DNA of 64,000 nt from an uncultured Algibacter sp. (lineage in GTDB: Bacteria > Bacteroidota > Bacteroidia > Flavobacteriales > Flavobacteriaceae), in the NCBI RefSeq assembly GCF_947487605.1, contig NZ_CANKXK010000001.1:1-64000 (forward strand). The letters run 5' to 3'. Position 1 is the first letter of the stretch. Each line of letters opens with the position of its first letter. Position numbers and translations under genes: made by a program. The notes beneath the pieces were generated by a model. It worked only from the letters and a program-made list of their open reading frames with translations, had not been told where the DNA came from and made no database searches. Below, in pieces: positions 52,684-60,351 of this stretch.

Positions 52684-54018
52684 TTATTGATTTTTAATGT
52701 TTATAATTTCAGCCTCTAAGGCATTTTTTGCCAACTGAGCTTCTTCGGATAATGGAAGTCGATTAGCATTTAATAGATTAATTGATTCAAAAGGATCTTC
52801 AGTTAAATGATAAAGAGCTTCGTTACCATTATTAAATTTCATGAGTTTGTATTCGTTATTTCTAATGGTGTAATCCAAATTATTTATATCATCACCAATC
52901 TCACTATACGCATAATCTCTAACAGTGACTCCAGCTGTATTAAACATAGATTTAAAATTCTTACTATCATTTATTTCAGAATTATTAGAACCAGCTATTC
53001 CTGCTATAGTAGCGAACAAGTCTGTTGTACCAAGAAGCGCATCTTCCTCTACTCCTAAGCGATCAATGTTTTTTCCCGAAATTATCATTGGTACATTTAT
53101 ACCTCCTTGATATATACTACCCTTTACACGACGATTAGAATATGTTTGTGCTACCTGATTAGGTGTACCATTATCTCCAATAAAAATAATGACTGTATTA
53201 TCTCTTTCTTCTTGACTCATCGCGTTAAATAATCTTCCCATTTCAGAATCCATAGCTTCAATCATAGCCAAGTAATATGGTAAAGGATTTGCATCTATGC
53301 TTGATTGATCTTCAGCTAAAACACCTTGCGAATGCAATTCGTTTGGTGGTAAATGAAAAGGAGTATGCGGCGCATTATAAGCCAACCACAAAAACCAAGG
53401 CTGATTTTGATTTACTATCCAATTTATTGCTAAATCTGTAAACTTAGTCGTGGTGTATTCGCCAGTATTAGAGCTTTGCATATTTTCTACCAAATTCCAA
53501 TTCCAATAAGATTGCACCCCGCCACCTAGGACTCCTGCGTAGTTATCAACACCAATAGCATTTGGATGGTTAATATTTCCAGATAAATGCCATTTACCAA
53601 TTACAGCATGACTATACCCAGAATTCATAGCATCTAAATAACTTTGTATAGACTCTTCATTACTCGATAAGTTCTGCCCTACATTTGTTACGTTTGTTCT
53701 AAATCCATATTTACCTGTTATTATACTTGCTCGAGTTGGTGTACATAATGGATAAGACCAAAAGTTAGTAAACTTGATACCATTACTCATAAGTGACTCT
53801 AAATTAGGCATGCTTGGTTTAATATCTGCTATATTATAACCAGGTGTGGCATCTAACCCCATATCATCAGCTATTACTAGTAATATATTTGGTTGTGAAG
53901 TTGTATTCTCCTGTTCCTGCTCTTCTTCTTCTTGATTAACAACATCGACGTCTTGAGCATTGCTGCATCCTGAAAGAACAGCAAATAGAAATATTAATTT
54001 TAAATAGAATAGTCTCAT
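52684..54018 (-). CDS. Sulfatase-family lipoprotein
   Basis: A 444-residue protein with a lipoprotein signal (FLFAVLSGC, lipid cysteine 18), an acidic linker (EEEEQEQE), and a sulfatase fold: NILLVIADDMG (metal-binding aspartates), the formylglycine motif at 92-96 (CTPTR, within PLCTPTRASIITGKYG), GKWHLSG, and IIFIGDNGTPN. It needs cysteine-to-formylglycine maturation; no FGE or anSME gene is in the window. It should hydrolyse a sulfate ester, probably from marine polysaccharides, at the cell surface. Substrate unknown. It is the first gene of the YHYH-YwqK-SCO run. Confidence 0.88.
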   Translation of the reverse strand: MRLFYLKLIFLFAVLSGCSNAQDVDVVNQEEEEQEQENTTSQPNILLVIADDMGLDATPGYNIADIKPSMPNLESLMSNGIKFTNFWSYPLCTPTRASIITGKYGFRTNVTNVGQNLSSNEESIQSYLDAMNSGYSHAVIGKWHLSGNINHPNAIGVDNYAGVLGGGVQSYWNWNLVENMQSSNTGEYTTTKFTDLAINWIVNQNQPWFLWLAYNAPHTPFHLPPNELHSQGVLAEDQSSIDANPLPYYLAMIEAMDSEMGRLFNAMSQEERDNTVIIFIGDNGTPNQVAQTYSNRRVKGSIYQGGINVPMIISGKNIDRLGVEEDALLGTTDLFATIAGIAGSNNSEINDSKNFKSMFNTAGVTVRDYAYSEIGDDINNLDYTIRNNEYKLMKFNNGNEALYHLTEDPFESINLLNANRLPLSEEAQLAKNALEAEIINIKNQ

Positions 54019-54103
54019 TTAGTAAAGCAATTTGGTTTTAGACCTTATAAAAACAGAAAGGTTTAATTAGGTGTATTCTATTCATATTAATAAACATAAT
54101 AAC

Positions 54104-54111
54104 TACCTTTG
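54104..54111 (+). promoter_or_regulatory. -7 box of the RsmB-like gene
   Basis: TACCTTTG (TAnnTTTG), 20 bases before the ATG at 54131. Confidence 0.45.
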
Positions 54112-54130
54112 CAGATTGATAAAAAACAAC

Positions 54131-55345
54131 ATGCGATTACACAGAAACCTTTGCTTTGCAGTCATAGACGGATTAACCCTAATTTTTAACGAAGGGGCTT
54201 ATGCCGATAAAGTGATTCAACAATTATTAAAACGCGATAAACGCTGGGGCTCTCGCGACAGAGGCTTTGTAGCTGAAACCACTTATGATATTGTTAGGTG
54301 GAAGCGCTTATATGCAGAAATTGCCGAAGTTAAAGAACCTTTTAATCGTGATAATTTATGGCGCATGTTTGCTGTTTGGGCGACCTTAAAAGGTGTTAAA
54401 TTACCTGATTGGAAATATTTTGAAAATACACCAACTCGCAAAATTAAAGGACGCTTTGACGAATTTTCAAAAATTAGAAAATTAAGAGAATCTATTCCAG
54501 ATTGGATAGATGAAATAGGTTTAGAAGAATTAGGCGAAGACAAGTGGACAAAAGAAATAGCGATGCAAAACGAGCAAGCAGAAGTTATTTTAAGAACCAA
54601 CACATTAAAAACCACAAAGGAAAATTTACAAAACATACTGTCTGATGAGGGCATAGAAACCGAATTCCTAAAAGGTTACAACTCTGCATTAAAGTTAGTA
54701 GAACGTGCCAACGTTTTTGTAACCGATGCCTTTAAAAAAGGCTATTTCGAAGTCCAAGACGCCTCATCACAATTGGTTGCAGACTTCTTAGATGTAGCTC
54801 CAGGCATGAAAGTCGTAGACACCTGTGCTGGTGCTGGAGGCAAAACTTTACATATCGCTTCTTTAATGGAAAATAAAGGGCAAATAGTAGCGATGGATAT
54901 TTATGAAAGTAAGCTCAAAAAATTAAAAGTACGTGCAAGACGTAATGGCGTTCATAACATCGATTTAAAGGTGATCGACTCTACCAAGCCAATTAAAAAA
55001 TTATATAATAAAGCCGATCGTGTTTTAATAGATGCGCCATGTTCTGGTTTAGGTGTTTTACGAAGAAACCCAGATGCCAAATGGAAATTAGAACCTGCGT
55101 TCTTAGACCGTATAAGAATTACGCAACAAGAAGTATTGCAACAATATTCAAGAATGGTGAAATCTGGTGGTAAATTAGTATATGCTACCTGCTCTGTATT
55201 ACCATCGGAAAATCAAAATCAGGTTGACAATTTCTTAAAGTCAGAATCAGGAAAAGATTTTATATTTGTAAAAGACAAAAAAATATTAGCTCATGAAAAT
55301 GGTTTTGATGGGTTTTATATGGCGCTTTTAGAAAGAAAAGTTTAA
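54131..55345 (+). CDS. RsmB/NOP family RNA m5C methyltransferase
   Basis: The ATG at 54131 gives a 404-residue protein (MRLHRNLCFAVIDGLTLIFN). An N-terminal NusB-like part (residues about 1-130) precedes a SAM-dependent Fmu domain: DVAPGMKVVDTCAGAGGKTL, DRVLIDAPCSGLGVLRRNPD (catalytic-type cysteine), and LVYATCSVLPSENQNQV (second cysteine). It methylates cytosine in rRNA or tRNA; 16S C967 is the RsmB target. The frame opens at 54071, before the promoter box, so that start is not used. Confidence 0.9.
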   Translation: MRLHRNLCFAVIDGLTLIFNEGAYADKVIQQLLKRDKRWGSRDRGFVAETTYDIVRWKRLYAEIAEVKEPFNRDNLWRMFAVWATLKGVKLPDWKYFENTPTRKIKGRFDEFSKIRKLRESIPDWIDEIGLEELGEDKWTKEIAMQNEQAEVILRTNTLKTTKENLQNILSDEGIETEFLKGYNSALKLVERANVFVTDAFKKGYFEVQDASSQLVADFLDVAPGMKVVDTCAGAGGKTLHIASLMENKGQIVAMDIYESKLKKLKVRARRNGVHNIDLKVIDSTKPIKKLYNKADRVLIDAPCSGLGVLRRNPDAKWKLEPAFLDRIRITQQEVLQQYSRMVKSGGKLVYATCSVLPSENQNQVDNFLKSESGKDFIFVKDKKILAHENGFDGFYMALLERKV

Positions 55346-55350
55346 TTAAT

Positions 55351-56433
55351 ATGAAACAACAATACATTCTTTTTTTATTAATTACATCAATTGGATTTGC
55401 ACAGATACCATCTGGCTACTATAATGATGCTAATGGAAAAACAGGTTCAAATTTAAAGACCGCTCTTCATCTAATTATTGATGAAGTTAATGATTTGAAT
55501 AATCAAGCTTTCCATGATACATCTGTAACCTATGGAGATTTATGGACTTTATATCAAACATCAGATATAAGAAATGATGGTAAGGTTTGGGATATGTATA
55601 GTAATTGTAATTTTACATTTGGCACAAACCAAGATACTGGCGGTTCAGTTTCTGGAGAGTGCGAAAAATACAATAGAGAACATACATTTCCTAAAAGTTG
55701 GTTTGGAGATATAAATAATCATCCCATGCAAGCAGATGCATTTCATATTATACCCTCAGATAAATCGGTAAATGCTTTAAGAGCTAACTATGCTTATGGA
55801 GAAGTAAGCACTCCTTCAAGTACAACTGGAAATGGCTCAAAATTAGGTACTAGTAGCATTTCTGGACCTACTGCATTAGTCTTTGAGCCAATAGATATAT
55901 ACAAAGGAGATATTGCAAGAGGTTTATTTTATGTAGCCGTTAGATATCAAGATGAAATTGCTAGCTGGGAACTAAACAATTCAAACGGAAATAGCATGCT
56001 TGATGGTTCTAGCTTTAAAGTTTTTGAACAATGGGCTTTAGACATGCTATATGATTGGCACATTAATGATCCCGTAAGTGATAAGGAAAGAGATAGAAAC
56101 GAAGAAATTTTCAAACATCAAAATAACAGAAACCCCTTTATTGATAGTCCAGAGTATGTACTATCTATTTGGGGAAACCTTTTATCTACACAAAATCATA
56201 GCATATCGTCTATTAAAATGCACCCTAACCCCGTACAAGATAATTTTCTTTACTTCTCTGCAACACAAAACCTTGAAGTAATCATTTATAATGTAATTGG
56301 AAAACAAGTGCTCGTAAAAAATATTGACAAAAAAAACAACTCTGTCGATATCTCCAATCTTAGTAATGGTATATACGTGGTAAAACTAACCTCTAAACAA
56401 GGTAGTAGTTTAAAAAAACTGATTAAACAATAA
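55351..56433 (+). CDS. Secreted endonuclease I with T9SS sorting domain
   Basis: A 360-residue protein with a signal peptide (LFLLITSIGFAQ), an endonuclease I (EndA/NucM) domain with YNREHTFPKSWFGD (metal-binding His) and ADAFHIIPSDKSVNALRANY, and a C-terminal type 9 secretion sorting domain of about 75 residues (KMHPNPVQDNFLYF, then NGIYVVKLTSKQGSSLKKLI). It is a non-specific extracellular nuclease that can scavenge nucleic acids. T9SS genes are not in the window. It follows the RsmB-like gene by five bases. Confidence 0.93.
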   Translation: MKQQYILFLLITSIGFAQIPSGYYNDANGKTGSNLKTALHLIIDEVNDLNNQAFHDTSVTYGDLWTLYQTSDIRNDGKVWDMYSNCNFTFGTNQDTGGSVSGECEKYNREHTFPKSWFGDINNHPMQADAFHIIPSDKSVNALRANYAYGEVSTPSSTTGNGSKLGTSSISGPTALVFEPIDIYKGDIARGLFYVAVRYQDEIASWELNNSNGNSMLDGSSFKVFEQWALDMLYDWHINDPVSDKERDRNEEIFKHQNNRNPFIDSPEYVLSIWGNLLSTQNHSISSIKMHPNPVQDNFLYFSATQNLEVIIYNVIGKQVLVKNIDKKNNSVDISNLSNGIYVVKLTSKQGSSLKKLIKQ

Positions 56434-56540
56434 TCAAAATTAATATGTAGGTGTAATAGACATTATTCCTCTGTTAAAAACCTAGTGGATAACTCTCGTT
56501 TTTCCACTTTACATTTACTTTAAATTCCATTAAAAAGAAG

Positions 56541-56548
56541 TAAATTTG
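56541..56548 (+). promoter_or_regulatory. -7 box of purL
   Basis: TAAATTTG (TAnnTTTG), 33 bases before the purL ATG. No purine riboswitch fold was seen in the short leader. Confidence 0.5.
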
Positions 56549-56581
56549 CACTTTCTTTAAACACACACAAACCAATACATA

Positions 56582-59500
56582 ATGATTCATTTCTTTGGAA
56601 ACGTAAATAGCAAGGTGTTTGCTGTTCAAACAACAAAAGAATTATCTACCGAAACCATTTCGAAATTAACATGGCTTTTTGGCAACCAGCCTAAAATAGA
56701 GCAAGCATCATTGGATGCTTTTTTTGTTGGTCCGCGTGCCGCTATGATTACGCCTTGGAGTACCAATGCGGTTGAGATTACCCAAAACATGGGCATTCTA
56801 GACATTATTAGAATTGAGGAATTTGAAGCGGTTGCCGAAGGTTTTAAGAATTTTGACCCAATGATTTCTGAGAAATTTAATGGGTTGAATCAAGAATCTT
56901 TCACCATTGATATTGAACCAGAACCGATTTTAAATATTGAGGATATTGCTGCTTATAATACACAAGAGGGTTTATCGTTAAGTGATGAAGAGGTGGCGTA
57001 TCTGGAAGGTATTGCGAAGAAGATTGGCAGACCATTAACGGACTCTGAAGTGTTTGGGTTTTCGCAAGTAAACTCTGAACATTGCCGCCATAAAATTTTT
57101 AATGGCACATTTGTAATTGATGGCGAGGAAAAACCAACCTCGTTATTCAAATTAATTAAAGAAACATCGAAACAACATCCTAACGATATTGTTTCGGCTT
57201 ATAAAGATAATGTGGCGTTTATTAAAGGCCCGAAAGTGGAACAATTTGCTCCAAAACGTGCCGATATCCCTGATTATTATACTACTGAAGATTATGAGTC
57301 TGTGATTTCCCTTAAAGCAGAAACGCATAACTTTCCAACAACAGTTGAGCCTTTTAACGGTGCAGCTACGGGTTCTGGTGGTGAAATTAGAGATAGATTA
57401 GCAGGCGGAAAAGGGTCGCTTCCTTTAGCTGGAACTGCGGTTTATATGACTTCGTATTCTAGATTGGAAGATAATCGCCCTTGGGAAAAAGGTGTTGCAG
57501 AACGCGATTGGTTATACCAAACCCCAATGGATATTTTAATAAAAGCATCTAACGGTGCATCAGACTTTGGTAACAAATTTGGGCAACCATTAATTTGTGG
57601 TTCGGTTCTAACTTTTGAACATGATGAAAATTCAGATGTCACCCTGAGCGCAGTCGAAGGGTCTCAGCGCAAGTTAGGCTTCGATAAAGTGATTATGCAA
57701 GCGGGTGGTATTGGCTATGGAAAAGCCGACCAAGCTTTAAAAGACACCCCTAAAACGGGCGATAAAATAGTAATTCTAGGTGGCGAGAATTACCGAATTG
57801 GTATGGGTGGTGCTGCGGTATCATCGGCTGATACTGGTGAATTTGCTTCTGGTATTGAATTAAACGCAGTACAGCGTTCTAACCCAGAAATGCAAAAACG
57901 TGCCGCAAATGCGGTTCGTGGTATGGTTGAAAGTGATGAAAACTTTATAGTTTCTATTCATGATCACGGTGCTGGTGGACACCTTAACTGTTTATCTGAA
58001 TTAGTTGAAGATACTGGTGGAAAAATAGATTTGGATGCCTTACCTGTTGGAGACCCTACCCTTTCTGATAAAGAAATTATTGGTAACGAATCTCAAGAAC
58101 GTATGGGATTGGTTATTGGAGAAAAACATATTGATACTTTACATAAAATTGCAGACCGCGAGCGTTCTCCAATGTACACCGTAGGTGATGTTACTGGTGA
58201 TGATAGGTTTACTTTTGAATCTAAAACCAACGGACACAAACCTATGGATTTAGCTATGGAGGATATGTTTGGTAGTTCGCCAAAAACGGTGATGACGGAT
58301 AATACAGTGGCACGTAACTATAGTGATGTTGTATATAATGCTGATAATTTCCATGACTATTTAGAGCAAGTGTTACAACTGGAAGCGGTTGCTTGTAAAG
58401 ATTGGTTAACAAATAAAGTTGACCGTTGTGTTGGCGGAAAAGTGGCAAAACAACAATGCGTTGGTCCGTTACAAATTCCTTTAAACAACGTTGGTGTTAT
58501 GGCATTGGATTATAAAGGAAAAGAAGGTATTGCAACATCCATTGGGCACTCCCCTATTTCTGGGTTAATTAATCCCATAGCTGGTAGTAGAAACTCAATT
58601 ACCGAAGCCTTAACTAATATTATTTGGGCGCCTTTGAAAGATGATTTACACTCGGTTTCCTTATCGGCTAACTGGATGTGGCCTTGTAAAAATGAAGGTG
58701 AAGACGCGCGTTTGTACCAAGCGGTTGAAGCGATTTCTGAATTCGCAATTGATTTAGGGATTAATGTCCCTACAGGAAAAGATTCGTTATCAATGAAGCA
58801 GAAATACCCGAATGAAGATGTAATTTCTCCTGGTACGGTTATTATTTCGGCAGCAGCCAATTGTAACGATATTACTAAAGTTGTAGAGCCTGTTTTTAAT
58901 AAAAATGCTGGTGCAATTTATTATATCAACATTTCCCAAGATGATTTTAAATTAGGTGGAAGTTCGTTTGCACAAGTTTTAAATAAAATTGGAAACGATG
59001 CGCCAAATGTAAAAGATGCTGGCTACGTAAAAACGGTTTTTAATACCATCCAAGATTTAATAAGACAGGAACAAATTGTTGCGGGACACGATGTAGCTTC
59101 TGGTGGTTTAATTACTACACTATTAGAACTTTGTTTTGCTGATACGAACTTAGGTGCTGCATTAGACATTTCAGCATTAAATGAAAAAGATTCGTTTAAA
59201 ATATTATTTGCTGAAAATTCAGGTATAGTAATTCAAGCGAAAGATGCTTCTATTGAAAAAACCTTATCTGATGCAAATATCGAGTTTTTCAATATTGGAA
59301 AAGTAACTGAAAGCGATACGTTAAGCATCATTAATAATGCTGAAGTATTTACATTAACTGTTTCAAGATTACGCGATGTTTGGTATAAAACATCATTCTT
59401 ATTAGACCAAAAACAAACCGCAAATGGCTTAGCACAAGACCGTTTTGATAATTATAAAAATCAACCTTTACAATATACATTCCCTAAACATTTTACTGGG

Positions 59501-60271
59501 AAATTACCTGTAATTGGAAAAGCAAGACCAAAGGCTGCTATTCTTCGTGAAAAAGGCTCTAACTCAGAACGCGAAATGGCAAACGCTATGTATTTAGCTG
59601 GTTTTGATGTGAAAGATGTACACATGACCGATTTAATTTCTGGTCGTGAAACCCTAGAAGATATACAGTTTTTAGGCGCTGTGGGTGGTTTTTCTAACTC
59701 TGATGTTTTAGGTTCTGCTAAAGGTTGGGCAGGTGCCATTAAATATAACGAAAAGGCGAATAAAGTTATTAAAGATTTCTTTGCTAGAGAAGATACTTTG
59801 TCAGTTGGTATTTGTAATGGTTGTCAACTTTGGATGGAATTAGACCTCATTAATCCAAACCACGAGGTTCATGGGAAAATGCATCATAATGAGTCTCATA
59901 AACACGAGAGTTCATTTACTTCTGTAAAGATTCAAGAGAATAATTCAGTGATGCTTTCAACATTGGCGGGTTCAACTTTGGGAGTTTGGATTTCGCACGG
60001 TGAAGGTAAATTCAGTTTACCATATTCAGAAGAACAATATCATATAGTTGCTAAATATGGATACGAAGGCTACCCTCATAATCCTAATGGTTCTGACTTT
60101 AATACGGCCATGATGAGTGATAAAACAGGGCGTCATTTAGTAACGATGCCACATATTGAACGTTCTACATTCCAATGGAATTGGGCTAACTATCCTGATG
60201 GACGTAAAGATGAAGTATCGCCTTGGTTAGAGGCTTTTGTGAATGCACGTTTGTGGATTGAAAAGCAATAA
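56582..60271 (+). CDS. purL: Phosphoribosylformylglycinamidine synthase (large, single-chain type)
   Basis: A 1229-residue single-chain FGAM synthase for step four of purine synthesis, turning FGAR, ATP and glutamine into FGAM. It has the N-terminal linker, the ATP-binding core (SLKAETHNFPTTVEPFNGAA, GAGGHLNCLSELVED), and a C-terminal class I glutaminase domain with the nucleophile cysteine in SVGICNGCQLWMEL. Residues about 350-362 (SDVTLSAVEGSQR) are encoded by a copy of an interspersed genomic repeat that kept the frame. They fall between conserved LTFEHDE and KLGFDKVIMQAGG, so about 13 residues look inserted. The enzyme is otherwise complete. Confidence 0.94.
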   Translation: MIHFFGNVNSKVFAVQTTKELSTETISKLTWLFGNQPKIEQASLDAFFVGPRAAMITPWSTNAVEITQNMGILDIIRIEEFEAVAEGFKNFDPMISEKFNGLNQESFTIDIEPEPILNIEDIAAYNTQEGLSLSDEEVAYLEGIAKKIGRPLTDSEVFGFSQVNSEHCRHKIFNGTFVIDGEEKPTSLFKLIKETSKQHPNDIVSAYKDNVAFIKGPKVEQFAPKRADIPDYYTTEDYESVISLKAETHNFPTTVEPFNGAATGSGGEIRDRLAGGKGSLPLAGTAVYMTSYSRLEDNRPWEKGVAERDWLYQTPMDILIKASNGASDFGNKFGQPLICGSVLTFEHDENSDVTLSAVEGSQRKLGFDKVIMQAGGIGYGKADQALKDTPKTGDKIVILGGENYRIGMGGAAVSSADTGEFASGIELNAVQRSNPEMQKRAANAVRGMVESDENFIVSIHDHGAGGHLNCLSELVEDTGGKIDLDALPVGDPTLSDKEIIGNESQERMGLVIGEKHIDTLHKIADRERSPMYTVGDVTGDDRFTFESKTNGHKPMDLAMEDMFGSSPKTVMTDNTVARNYSDVVYNADNFHDYLEQVLQLEAVACKDWLTNKVDRCVGGKVAKQQCVGPLQIPLNNVGVMALDYKGKEGIATSIGHSPISGLINPIAGSRNSITEALTNIIWAPLKDDLHSVSLSANWMWPCKNEGEDARLYQAVEAISEFAIDLGINVPTGKDSLSMKQKYPNEDVISPGTVIISAAANCNDITKVVEPVFNKNAGAIYYINISQDDFKLGGSSFAQVLNKIGNDAPNVKDAGYVKTVFNTIQDLIRQEQIVAGHDVASGGLITTLLELCFADTNLGAALDISALNEKDSFKILFAENSGIVIQAKDASIEKTLSDANIEFFNIGKVTESDTLSIINNAEVFTLTVSRLRDVWYKTSFLLDQKQTANGLAQDRFDNYKNQPLQYTFPKHFTGKLPVIGKARPKAAILREKGSNSEREMANAMYLAGFDVKDVHMTDLISGRETLEDIQFLGAVGGFSNSDVLGSAKGWAGAIKYNEKANKVIKDFFAREDTLSVGICNGCQLWMELDLINPNHEVHGKMHHNESHKHESSFTSVKIQENNSVMLSTLAGSTLGVWISHGEGKFSLPYSEEQYHIVAKYGYEGYPHNPNGSDFNTAMMSDKTGRHLVTMPHIERSTFQWNWANYPDGRKDEVSPWLEAFVNARLWIEKQ
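57638..57666. repeat. Interspersed repeat inside purL
   Basis: GTCACCCTGAGCGCAGTCGA then AGGGTCTCA. Its core CCCTGAGCGCAGTCGAA is identical to the intergenic repeat at 16161-16177. Here it lies in frame within purL (codons about 353-362). Confidence 0.75.
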
Positions 60272-60291
60272 TTAAGATTATTCCAATATAA

Positions 60292-60326
60292 AAACCTCCT
60301 GAATAAAGAACATATCCAGGAGGTTT
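60292..60326. terminator. Bidirectional terminator between purL and ppdK
   Basis: AAACCTCCTG-(15)-CAGGAGGTTT, a perfect ten-base stem between two convergent genes, 21 bases after the purL stop and 26 bases after the ppdK stop. Flanking A and T runs are short. Confidence 0.75.
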
Positions 60327-60351
60327 ACCAAAGTTAGAAAAATAGAAAAAA

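Noticed and set aside
58510-58860. A 116-residue minus-strand frame
   Set aside because: It lies wholly inside purL on the opposite strand and reflects codon bias of that gene.
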